This document shows, piece after piece, positions 6,921 through 14,213 of a stretch of DNA of 20,928 bases. The stretch spans positions 1 through 20,928 of the forward strand of contig JAAXQD010000196.1 of NCBI GenBank assembly GCA_012974475.1, read 5' to 3'. The stretch's first letter is position 1; each line of letters starts with the position of its first letter. This stretch comes from Desulfobacterales bacterium (GTDB taxonomy: Bacteria; Desulfobacterota; Desulfobacteria; Desulfobacterales; UBA11574). Made by a program: the position numbers and the translations under genes. Below the pieces are notes generated by a model. That model saw nothing but the letters and a program-made list of their open reading frames with translations. It did no database searches and had not been told where the DNA came from.

Positions 6921-7664
6921 ATGTGTGACCTTTTTGCCCTCTCTGCCAAAAAAGAATACTCAGCCCCCAAGTCGATGCCTCTTTTTGCTATTCGAGCCAA
7001 AAAAAACATGGACGGCTGGGGTATTGGTTTTTTCCGTAAAAACCATGCCGTGGTTGAAAAGTCGGCTGAACAGGTTTTTTATTCCAATCACCTGCACGAC
7101 AGTTTTCAAAGGCTGGCCCGCGTTGTAAAGAGCAGAAATATCATTTGCCATATCCGCTTCCGGACCAGCGGTCTCGTGGACGAGTGCCATGCCCACCCCT
7201 TTGTGCTTCGATTCGGTGGTCATGATTGGATATTTGCCCATAACGGCAAAGCACCGGCCATTGAATCTTACAGAAGTAGCGGCATTGGCATTGAAGATGC
7301 CGTAAGCGACTCGGCCAGGGCTTTTGAATACCTCCGGGACCACCTGTTAGATCATTATCAGAATGTAACCGAACTACCGGCCCTCTTTAAGGCCATAAGC
7401 CGAAGCACAGAACAGATGCTACAAGAGTATCCTGGCGATTATAACTACCTGCTGTCCAATGGACATCTTACGTTTGCATTTACCAACCATCGACAGTTTA
7501 TGATTATGAAAGGCAGCCGGGAACTTGAAGGTGCCCTCCTACTCACCACTCTGGCTCGAGGACTCAGTAAAGAGAAGTGGTTGCGGGTGGCAAAAGCCAC
7601 CAATCGCCGGGGACTGCTTTTGGCAATTTCTGGGAATGATGTTATTATGCATCAATCATTATAA
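6921..7664 (+). CDS. Class II glutamine amidotransferase, intact paralogue
   Basis: A 247-residue stand-alone GATase II domain protein (YafJ-like), predicted to release ammonia from glutamine or act on a gamma-glutamyl amide. All expected landmarks are present: Cys2 nucleophile after Met1, DGWGIGFF (31-38), HIR (77-79), AHPF (91-94), FAHNG (105-109, the oxyanion Asn108-Gly109) and SDSARAFEYL (129-138, Asp130). It is a clear paralogue of the gene upstream, with conserved blocks SFQRLARV (61-68), ARxFEYLRD (132-140) and YPGDY near 170. Together with the amidoligase it forms a three-gene cassette. The ATG at 6921 has no recognisable Shine-Dalgarno, because the inverted-repeat arm AATCCTGTCAAA ends three bases upstream; the Met-Cys requirement and the alignment still fix this start. 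Target substrate unknown. Confidence 0.88.
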   Translation: MCDLFALSAKKEYSAPKSMPLFAIRAKKNMDGWGIGFFRKNHAVVEKSAEQVFYSNHLHDSFQRLARVVKSRNIICHIRFRTSGLVDECHAHPFVLRFGGHDWIFAHNGKAPAIESYRSSGIGIEDAVSDSARAFEYLRDHLLDHYQNVTELPALFKAISRSTEQMLQEYPGDYNYLLSNGHLTFAFTNHRQFMIMKGSRELEGALLLTTLARGLSKEKWLRVAKATNRRGLLLAISGNDVIMHQSL

Positions 7665-7719
7665 TTGCAATTCAATGGGTAACAGGCTCATAAAACCGAT
7701 ACTGAAGCAGCGCCGGAAA

Positions 7720-7744
7720 CCCGCGGAGAACAACGTTCGGCGGG
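7720..7744. terminator. Hairpin at the convergent junction, possible bidirectional terminator
   Basis: CCCGC (7720-7724) pairs with GCGGG (7740-7744), with an inner GAAC/GTTC stem (7728-7731 and 7735-7738) around an AAC loop. It lies between the + strand GATase gene and the - strand DUF3124-like gene, where a terminator is expected. There is no clear U-tract on either side, so the call is weak. Confidence 0.3.
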
Positions 7745-7771
7745 AAAAGGTCATTTGTGGATGGGCACTTA

Positions 7772-8266
7772 TTAATCATTATGTTCGGATATTATCTTCC
7801 CGGGACAAATAAACGAGATCCCCTGCTGAGCTCTGGTACTTAACATGATCCCCTCAATAATCGGCGGGTTGACCTCATGGTCTGATTCCCACTTAACAAT
7901 GAAATTCGCCCCCGGGCCGCCTCTTTTATCAGATACTTTTAGCAAAAAATGTGTTGATTCAAGCGGCTTTAGTTTTAATGATTGCGTTATATATCGTTCT
8001 AATAATTTACCTTTTGAGTCGTAATAGTCCGATTTTTGGATGGAAATCGAATATTTTGGGTCTGTATTTCGTATACTTAACATCCCGGAAAGTTCTAAAG
8101 CATGAAGCTTGACGCCCGAATAAACATTGGAATAAATCGAAACGTATACGCTTTCTCCCTTGGAAAGATGTTCTCCGGCATTGGTATGCCCCACAAAAAA
8201 CAAAAGAATTAATATCACCCAAACAACACGTTTAATTTGAAAGTACACAGTGTTTTTAGTTTCCAT
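7772..8266 (-). CDS. Secreted DUF3124-like protein
   Basis: A 164-residue protein of unknown function. The N-terminus has a basic segment (residues 1-14) and a hydrophobic core (VVWVILILLFFVG, 14-26), then a plausible signal peptidase I site after TNA at about residue 30; there is no lipobox. The mature part is beta-rich and resembles DUF3124 proteins: VYVSIYSNVY, LSGMLSIRNTD, YYDSKGKL, LKPLESTHFLLKVSD, GGPGANFIVKW and NPPIIEGIML are in the expected order, followed by QGISF near the C-terminus. Start chosen by AAGGAGGT, 8 nt upstream of the ATG. It lies 48 bp downstream of the 75-residue membrane protein gene on the same strand, so the two are probably co-transcribed. The family assignment is by remembered motif order and no biochemical role is known. 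Confidence 0.72.
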   Translation of the reverse strand: METKNTVYFQIKRVVWVILILLFFVGHTNAGEHLSKGESVYVSIYSNVYSGVKLHALELSGMLSIRNTDPKYSISIQKSDYYDSKGKLLERYITQSLKLKPLESTHFLLKVSDKRGGPGANFIVKWESDHEVNPPIIEGIMLSTRAQQGISFICPGKIISEHND

Positions 8267-8314
8267 AACATGGACCTCCTTGGCAATTCTATATCCAGTA
8301 TTGTGAACTAAAAT

Positions 8315-8542
8315 TTATTGTTTTTCTTTCAATAGCTCTTTTATTTCTTGTAATTCTTTTTGAAAGATTTTTACGTTATTGCTGTTTTTAAACGCCATCA
8401 AGATAAGCTTGACGGAGACTAAGAATACGCCGGCCTCCAATAAGAGATCATGGGTGAACCCTTTGGCAAATAACGCAATTGTGAATAAAACGAACGTGAC
8501 GATGATGACCATCATCGAACCCACATCAAAATGCTTTCTCAT
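8315..8542 (-). CDS. Small membrane protein with C-terminal coiled coil
   Basis: A 75-residue protein not assigned to any family. It has two predicted membrane helices, about 9-27 (MMVIIVTFVLFTIALFA) and 34-51 (LLLEAGVFLVSVKLILMAF), then a charged tail (52-75) rich in Lys/Glu with heptad-like spacing (KIFQKELQEIKELLKEKQ). This suggests a membrane-anchored coiled coil. AAAGGA lies 6 nt upstream of the ATG, supporting a real gene. It is followed by the DUF3124-like gene, and a two-gene unit at the envelope is likely. Function unknown. Confidence 0.68.
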   Translation of the reverse strand: MRKHFDVGSMMVIIVTFVLFTIALFAKGFTHDLLLEAGVFLVSVKLILMAFKNSNNVKIFQKELQEIKELLKEKQ

Positions 8543-8962
8543 GGAACGTCCTTTCTCTGCAGATGTTTTTTATTAAAAATCCAAACATACTGAACATACT
8601 GATTGTCAGCCCGAAGGGTGAAGCTGAAAAGAGTTTCACCTGATATATCAAGGATTTAATGGCCTGGCAAATGGACCGATGGTCGTGTCGGTAATATATG
8701 ACGGAATCAATCGATTCCAACATAACAGTACACTGCCTCGTGATTTATGGTTCGCAGAGAATTTTCAGCGCCGTCAATGGCCATTAAAATTTCGGTTTTG
8801 AGCAAAAGGGTAGAACAAAACGAAATAAAATTCAAGAGATAGGAAATCGATAAATTATCGCGGAATTTGACGGCGGAATGACTATCTCCCATGGAGACGG
8901 TTAGTCGAAGTTTGCATGTTAAATTGCCAATTTAATAGAAACAGAACAACGGGCTTGTATTG
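8543..8962. other. 420-bp gap without a credible gene
   Basis: No convincing coding region is seen here. It contains tandem ACATACTGA copies near 8584-8600 (the same AAACATACTG occurs at 5821-5830), an interrupted hairpin at 8880-8906 (GACTATCTCC/GGAGA..TAGTC, no U-tract), and an AT-rich palindrome TTAAATT/AATTTAA at 8919-8935 just past the nuoN stop. The nuo operon must end or read through here; no clear intrinsic terminator is visible. Confidence 0.5.
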
Positions 8963-10378
8963 TTATATAATGGCGGCGACAGCCTCCTTGGCAAAATCGA
9001 TAAAGCCCTGGGGGAATATGCCCAGCAGAATAATGATGACAATAAAAAAGATTCCGAGAACCGATGTGGAAACCCGGAGATTGAGCGGCGAAACCTGTTC
9101 ATCCACACTGGTATAGGCTGCCCGGACCATTTTAAGATAGTAGAAAATTGCGATACCGGTATTGATCACCGCAAGGATAACCAGCCCGTACATATCTTTT
9201 TTAATGGCGGCGGTGAAAATAAAAAGCTTTCCGGTAAAACCGATGGTCGGGGGAATGCCGGCCATACCGAAGGCGCTGACAGCCAGGGTGAGGGCCATCA
9301 GGGGTGAACGTTTATACAGTCCTTTCAGATCATCAAAGGAAATATTTTCCCCTTGGGGCGCCAGGTGGTAAATAACAAAAAAGCAGGCCAGATTCATAAA
9401 CAGGTAACCGGTAATATAGTATATACCCGAAAGGTATCCCAATTCACTGGTACAAAGTAGACCGATCATCAAATAACCGGCGTGGGCGATACTGGAGTAT
9501 GCCAGCAGGCGTTTTAAATCGGTCTGCACAAGGGCGGATAAGTTGCCAAAGGTCATGGAGAGTACGGCAAAAATCATCAGAACCCAGGTAAACTGGCCGG
9601 CCTCGGCACCCGCCAGGGAGATCAGTCGGATCAACAATGCCACGGCCGCAACTTTGGGGAGGGTGGCCACAAAGCTGGAGGTTTCATTGGCAGCCCCCTC
9701 GTATACATCCGGCGCCCAAAAGTGCATGGGGAAGAGGGCCAGCTTGTAAAAGAAACCGCAAAGAAGCATAACCAGGCCGATGAGCAAGAGGGGCTTTTCA
9801 AGGATGACCCCGGGAATTATTTTCATAAGATCGGCAAGGTATGTGGTGTGGGTCATTCCAAAGATATAGCTCATACCGTAAAGGGTTATTCCCGATGCTG
9901 CGACTCCGAAAAGCGCATATTTAATTCCCGCTTCCATCTGTTCCCGGTATGCCCCCTGTTTCCGAAAGGGAATGATGATAAAGAGTGCAAAGGAAGAGAT
10001 TTCAAGACAGATTATGATTGTAATCAGCTCCACAGCACTGCTCATACTTACGAGTCCGAATGCGCTGATGGTCAGAAAAAGGTAATATTCAGGCCGAAGT
10101 GTATTGTCGATACCGTAAAGTCCTTCTCCCAGATAGATCACAATAAATAGACCAAAGGTTATGATGACCTTGAATAGCTGAGAAAAAGCATCAACACGGT
10201 AGGCATCGAAAAAAAGAGAGCCTTTAAGTCCATACGAATATACGGATGCAATGACCGCAACGGCGGAAAGGAGAAGGCCAAGGTGCCTCAGACGAGACTC
10301 TTTTAAATTTCCCAGTGAAGCAAAAAAGAAGACCAGGGCCATAAAAAGCAATGTCAGTTCGGGTAAATACAGTGCCAT
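8963..10378 (-). CDS. nuoN: NADH-quinone oxidoreductase subunit N
   Basis: Membrane-arm, antiporter-like proton-translocating subunit of complex I. It has 471 residues from the ATG at 10378. A TTG three codons upstream at 10387 would add three residues, but its ribosome site spacing is poor, whereas GGA lies about 9 nt before the ATG. The sequence is hydrophobic throughout, with about 14 predicted helices. It has the TM5 glutamate in IICLEISSFALF and the TM7 lysine in GFFYKLALFPMHFWAPDVYEG, followed by ETSSFVATLPKVAAVALLIRL, all typical of NuoN. It is the last gene of the operon, separated from nuoM by a gap holding a palindromic element. Relatively short for NuoN (about 480 is common), without a sign of truncation. 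Confidence 0.93.
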   Translation of the reverse strand: MALYLPELTLLFMALVFFFASLGNLKESRLRHLGLLLSAVAVIASVYSYGLKGSLFFDAYRVDAFSQLFKVIITFGLFIVIYLGEGLYGIDNTLRPEYYLFLTISAFGLVSMSSAVELITIIICLEISSFALFIIIPFRKQGAYREQMEAGIKYALFGVAASGITLYGMSYIFGMTHTTYLADLMKIIPGVILEKPLLLIGLVMLLCGFFYKLALFPMHFWAPDVYEGAANETSSFVATLPKVAAVALLIRLISLAGAEAGQFTWVLMIFAVLSMTFGNLSALVQTDLKRLLAYSSIAHAGYLMIGLLCTSELGYLSGIYYITGYLFMNLACFFVIYHLAPQGENISFDDLKGLYKRSPLMALTLAVSAFGMAGIPPTIGFTGKLFIFTAAIKKDMYGLVILAVINTGIAIFYYLKMVRAAYTSVDEQVSPLNLRVSTSVLGIFFIVIIILLGIFPQGFIDFAKEAVAAII

Positions 10379-10400
10379 CAAATTCAATCCATTCTATGAT

Positions 10401-10544
10401 GAGACCTTTGCAAAACACCTCTTTTTGCACGATTTCTGTGTCAGGCTAAAATTTTAATCCTCGAAATACTCAATATGTATTCCTGTGGTTAAAATTTTCG
10501 CCTTCCTTGAACTCGAACAAAAATATCTATTTTTCAAAGGCCTC
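10401..10544. repeat. 144-bp palindromic element between nuoM and nuoN
   Basis: Nested inverted repeats share one centre: GAGACCTTTG (10401-10410) with CAAAGGCCTC (10535-10544), 9 of 10 pairing; a 16-nt arm (10444-10459) with 10487-10502, 14 of 16 pairing, each arm containing AAAATTTTAA or TTAAAATTTT; and AATAC (10465-10469) with GTATT (10477-10481). No coding capacity. A separate small hairpin, TGGGG/CCCCA (10561-10576), lies between it and the nuoM stop codon. These account for the whole 206-bp gap. Probably a dispersed non-autonomous repeat inserted in an intergenic spot of the operon. Confidence 0.72.
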
Positions 10545-10584
10545 AATTAAGTTAACTATATGGGGTGTAGCCCCCAATTCTTAT

Positions 10585-12171
10585 TTATTTGAGTGCCAAC
10601 AAATTTTTAATCGATTCACCCACCCCGTTTAGAATCGCATGAGGTTCACCGTGTCCGGCCGGCAGAACATTCATGCCCGACTCCAACTGTTCGAGGAGGT
10701 GAGTGGTGCTGGCATCCATAACTTTCAAAAAAGGTGCCGGATGGAATCCGATCCAAAAAACAAAGATGGCCAGAAACGCCAATGTGGCGGTCTCTCTAAA
10801 GTTCAGGTCAGACAGATGTGGTTTTTCGCCATGATGTATATGACCGTCCGAATCGGCCCAAACCATCTTCTGAACCAGCCGAAGCATATACGCTGCCGCC
10901 AATATTGCGCCAATAACCGCGAACCCGCCCACGACTTTATACTTGGAAAAAGAACTCACTAGGACCAGGAATTCTCCCACAAAACTATTGGTGCCGGGAA
11001 ATGCCAAAGAAGATAGAGAGAAAATCACCAGAAAGGTCACGTAGATGGGCATCATCATCCCCAGAGCGGAATTGTCCGAAATCTCACGGCTGTGAGTCCG
11101 TTCATAGATGATACCGACACAGATAAAGAGGGCTCCGGTGGTAATACCATGGTTTATCATTTGCAGTATAGCGCCCTTAATACCCGCGTCATTCAAAAGG
11201 AATATCCCCAGTGTGACAAAACCCATATGGCCCACACTGGAGTATGCGATAAGGCGCTTTATATCGGTCTGGCCCAGAGCAAGATACCCGCCGAAAATAA
11301 TTGACATAAGGGAGAGTGCGATCAAATAGGGCATACAGTATACCGTTGCCCCCGGCACCATTGGAAGGCAAAATCGTAAAAACCCGTAACCCCCCATTTT
11401 AAGCAGGATACTTGCCAGAATAACGCTTCCTGCAGTGGGTGCCTCCACATGGGCCGCGGGGAGCCATGTGTGAAGGGGCCACATGGGGACCTTTATCGCA
11501 AAGGCCAGTGTAAAAGCCCAAAAGATCCACATCTGATAGCTGAAACTGTAATGGTGCGTCATCAACTCCGGGATGAAGAACGTGCCGGTTGTCACATAAA
11601 GCGCGATGATGGCAACAAAGAGAAAGATGCTTCCGATGAGGGTGTAGAGAAAAAATTTGATGGATGCATAGTCTTTACGGGGACCGCCCCATACAGCGAT
11701 GATCAGGTACATGGGAACCAGCATCGCTTCCCAGAAGATAAAGAAAAGAACCGTATTTAAACTGATAAAAACCCCGATCATGGATGCTTCCATGAGGAGC
11801 AGGACACAAATGAACTCTTTGAATCGCTCTTGGATATAAGTCCAAGAGCAGAGAATACACAGGGGCATCACCAGCGTGGTGAGGAGCACTAAAAGAACAC
11901 TGATGCCATCGACACCCAGAACGTAGTCGATATTTACAAAAGGGATCCAGTCGCTGAATTCTGCGAACTGATATTTTGCCGTTGTCAGGTCAAAACTGGA
12001 ATAGAGGGGCAAAGAAAGTACTGCCGTAAGCAGCGTCACCAGCATTCCCCAAATCTTCAGGTTTCGGTCTCCCCGGATGGCCAGCGTTATAATCGCGCCA
12101 AAGATCGGGACACACACCAAAACCGTCAGAATAGGATAACTTAAAGTATTATAGATCAAATATTGTTCCAT
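10585..12171 (-). CDS. nuoM: NADH-quinone oxidoreductase subunit M
   Basis: Antiporter-like membrane subunit of complex I, 528 residues, slightly longer than E. coli NuoM (509). Diagnostic parts: DGISVLLVLLTTL (88-100), TM5 glutamate Glu148 in FFIFWEAMLVPMYLIIAVWG, TM7 lysine Lys227 in AFAIKVPMWPLHTWLPAAHVEAP, Lys258 in ILLKMGGYGFLR, QTDIKRLIAYSSVGHMGFV, and the NuoM-type segment MINHGITTGALFICVGIIYER, where NuoM has Glu in place of the Lys of NuoL. An AGGA sits about 11 nt before the ATG. The start is 34 bp after the stop of the NuoL-like gene, so they are co-transcribed. This subunit is the canonical middle pump; the paralogue at 14213-15706 is extra. Confidence 0.94.
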   Translation of the reverse strand: MEQYLIYNTLSYPILTVLVCVPIFGAIITLAIRGDRNLKIWGMLVTLLTAVLSLPLYSSFDLTTAKYQFAEFSDWIPFVNIDYVLGVDGISVLLVLLTTLVMPLCILCSWTYIQERFKEFICVLLLMEASMIGVFISLNTVLFFIFWEAMLVPMYLIIAVWGGPRKDYASIKFFLYTLIGSIFLFVAIIALYVTTGTFFIPELMTHHYSFSYQMWIFWAFTLAFAIKVPMWPLHTWLPAAHVEAPTAGSVILASILLKMGGYGFLRFCLPMVPGATVYCMPYLIALSLMSIIFGGYLALGQTDIKRLIAYSSVGHMGFVTLGIFLLNDAGIKGAILQMINHGITTGALFICVGIIYERTHSREISDNSALGMMMPIYVTFLVIFSLSSLAFPGTNSFVGEFLVLVSSFSKYKVVGGFAVIGAILAAAYMLRLVQKMVWADSDGHIHHGEKPHLSDLNFRETATLAFLAIFVFWIGFHPAPFLKVMDASTTHLLEQLESGMNVLPAGHGEPHAILNGVGESIKNLLALK

Positions 12172-12205
12172 ATACGAAACGTCCTAACTCCACAAAAAAA
12201 ATCTT

Positions 12206-13975
12206 CTAGACAAGCATTACGATAATCAGTATGATAAATGTCAGTGCAATGGCACCGCCGATATAATGCTGGATTTTCCCGGTCATGAGCGATCTGACAC
12301 GGTTACCACATTCAACCACCCCTCGCGCGGAACCGTCAATGGTCCAGTCGATGCCTTCCCAGTCAAACCACGAGATGGCCTTTGCCAGTGCCATGGTCAG
12401 TCTGAACCCGATGCGTCTATACACGTCGTTGACCCAGCCGTCGGATGAAAGCACCGGCCGGGAGGCGAAAACCATGAACACCCTTGCCCCCTTACGATAA
12501 AACCAGTCTACGTCGAGGTTTATTTTGGGTTCGGGTTTGAGTTTTTTAACCATGAGGTAAAAGCCCAGACCGGTGAATCCCAGAATCTGCAGGGTCTCCG
12601 ACAGATGGTACGCGGTGTACGGATGATAATTGACCGGGAAGGGAAGCATTTTATAAAGGTATTCCGGGTAGATACCGATGAAAAAGCACAAAAATGCAGC
12701 AATGGCCATTGCCAGGTTCATGTTCCATGGCGCATCCTTTGCCCGGACACCGGAGTCTTTGCCAAACCATATAAAATACGGGAGTTTGATTCCCACCGAG
12801 AGAAACGTACCCACGGCAGCCAGGGTCATCATCAGCAACAGGCCGATTCGGTGGCTTTCACCGGCTGCGGCGATAATCATCGATTTGCTGATAAACCCAC
12901 TGGTGAAGGGAAAGCCTGAAATTGAAATTCCTCCGATCACCGTAAAGATCATCGCCAAAGGCATTTGTTTGTATAATCCGCCGAGCTCATTGAGTTTCGA
13001 TTTTCCGGTCATTTCCAGCACGGCACCGACACCCATAAAGAGCAGGGCTTTGTAAATAATGTGAGCATAGGCATGGGAAATGGCCCCGTTAACGGCCATG
13101 GCGGTTCCGATACCGACCCCGCAGACCATATAGCCCACCTGGGATACGATATGATAGGCAAGAATCCGTCGTGCATCGTTTTCAATGGCAGCGTATCCGA
13201 CACCGTAAACGGTCATGATGGCACCCAAGATCGCCAGTGCTTCAAATCCCGGAAAACCCCGGGCCAGAACATACACCGCTGTCTTGGTGGTGAAGGCACA
13301 CATGAAAACAGCACCGGTGACAGAAGCTTCCGGATATGCGTCGGGAAGCCATGCGTGGATGGGCGGAACGGCGGCATTGAGCATAAATCCGATCATGATG
13401 AGATAATCGGCGAATGTGGCGCCGTTTGCCGCAATCTGCACAAAGCTTAGGTCATGGATGTTCTTATAACGCAGAAAAATGCCCCCAAGCAGAACAAGTC
13501 CGCCTGCGGTATGAACCAGCAGATATCTGTATCCGGCTTCAATCGATCGTCTTTTTTTCCGGTACCAGACCAGAAAGGTTGACGCAAAGGCCATCAGCTC
13601 CCAGAAGATAAACAGGGTCAGGTAATCACCGCAAAGTGTGACGCCCAGAGATCCGGCGACGTAAAGAAACGCCGCAATGTGCTGGCCGGTCTCTTTGACA
13701 TGGAGCCCGTAGATACAGCCGATGATGGCCATTACTGTAAAAACGTGGAGAAATACGCGTGTCAGCTGGTCGACCCTTCCGAAAACCAGATCAAACCCCA
13801 TATAAGAAACCTGGCCGAAGCTGTCCGGAAGCCAGTGGATCACTGTAAAAGCAATGAGCGGAACAGCAATAAGCACCCCTTTCTTCAGTCCCGGCCTTTT
13901 GTTTAAAAAAGGAAGAAGAACGGCACCCATCAGAAACCAGGTGGCCGGATGAATGAAGATCGTACTACTTATCAT
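12206..13975 (-). CDS. NuoL/MrpD-type antiporter-like subunit, distal pump candidate
   Basis: A 589-residue membrane protein of the Na+/H+ antiporter subunit D/NuoL superfamily, occupying the NuoL position of the operon. TM5 glutamate is Glu126 (FIFWELMAF), and the TM10-12 residues are Lys309 (HIIYKALLFM) and Lys364 (SGFISKSMII). The C-terminus (about 515-589) resembles the NuoL lateral-helix end: SWFDWEGIDWTIDGSARG and SLMTGKIQHYIGG match the W..D..ID...G and R..TG..Q.Y pattern. This supports a NuoL role rather than a plain MrpD. The TM7 lysine position is Asn200 (GFMLNAAVPPIHAWLPD). Strong GAGGAAG ribosome site; the start overlaps the 82-residue gene by 11 bp. Usually annotated as Na+/H+ antiporter subunit D; whether it moves H+ or Na+ cannot be told. 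Confidence 0.85.
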   Translation of the reverse strand: MISSTIFIHPATWFLMGAVLLPFLNKRPGLKKGVLIAVPLIAFTVIHWLPDSFGQVSYMGFDLVFGRVDQLTRVFLHVFTVMAIIGCIYGLHVKETGQHIAAFLYVAGSLGVTLCGDYLTLFIFWELMAFASTFLVWYRKKRRSIEAGYRYLLVHTAGGLVLLGGIFLRYKNIHDLSFVQIAANGATFADYLIMIGFMLNAAVPPIHAWLPDAYPEASVTGAVFMCAFTTKTAVYVLARGFPGFEALAILGAIMTVYGVGYAAIENDARRILAYHIVSQVGYMVCGVGIGTAMAVNGAISHAYAHIIYKALLFMGVGAVLEMTGKSKLNELGGLYKQMPLAMIFTVIGGISISGFPFTSGFISKSMIIAAAGESHRIGLLLMMTLAAVGTFLSVGIKLPYFIWFGKDSGVRAKDAPWNMNLAMAIAAFLCFFIGIYPEYLYKMLPFPVNYHPYTAYHLSETLQILGFTGLGFYLMVKKLKPEPKINLDVDWFYRKGARVFMVFASRPVLSSDGWVNDVYRRIGFRLTMALAKAISWFDWEGIDWTIDGSARGVVECGNRVRSLMTGKIQHYIGGAIALTFIILIIVMLV

Positions 13976-14213
13976 AATAATCTTCCTCTTTCGCTAACCA
14001 GACATGGGAGAGTCCTTTCCAGACGACGATCATTCCAAGGCATCCCAGAACGCCGAACACAGCCCAGAAGCCGATGATGGAATCACCGAAAAAATGGGGT
14101 GCATGCCTTGCTGCGTAAAAATCGAACACCACGGTAAGGGCCAGGAAAGCAAAAAACAGCCTTTTCAGCATACGGGAATGCTCGTTCAGGTAATTGAGTA
14201 TTCGTAGTAACAT
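13965..14213 (-). CDS. Small two-helix membrane protein in the nuo operon
   Basis: An 82-residue protein. Predicted membrane helices lie at about 18-35 (RLFFAFLALTVVFDFYAA) and 46-66 (IIGFWAVFGVLGCLGMIVVW). A histidine-containing loop (ARHAPHFFGD) joins them, and the acidic C-terminal tail is KEEDYYDK. Its ATG shares the A of the upstream gene's TAA stop (TAATG), and its 3' end overlaps the next gene by 11 bp, so it is translationally coupled on both sides and almost certainly real. I recall similar short proteins beside MrpD-like genes in other deltaproteobacterial nuo-type clusters, but no function is known. It is not NuoK, which is encoded elsewhere in the operon. It may be an accessory or assembly subunit of the membrane arm. 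Confidence 0.75.
   Translation of the reverse strand: MLLRILNYLNEHSRMLKRLFFAFLALTVVFDFYAARHAPHFFGDSIIGFWAVFGVLGCLGMIVVWKGLSHVWLAKEEDYYDK

Noticed and set aside
7525..7812. 95-residue + strand open frame at the end of the intact GATase gene
   Set aside because: Mostly a shifted frame of the GATase gene, then repeat-like intergenic sequence; also overlaps the convergent gene's end.
8526..8723. 65-residue open frame on the - strand upstream of the small membrane protein
   Set aside because: Overlaps the start and ribosome site of the 75-residue gene, and no convincing ribosome site or family was seen.
8880..8906. Hairpin after nuoN as an intrinsic terminator
   Set aside because: The stem has a 4-nt bulge and no U-tract on either strand; kept only as a note in the gap entry.
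10379..10387. TTG start for nuoN at 10387
   Set aside because: The ribosome site spacing fits the ATG at 10378 better; the three extra residues add no family similarity.
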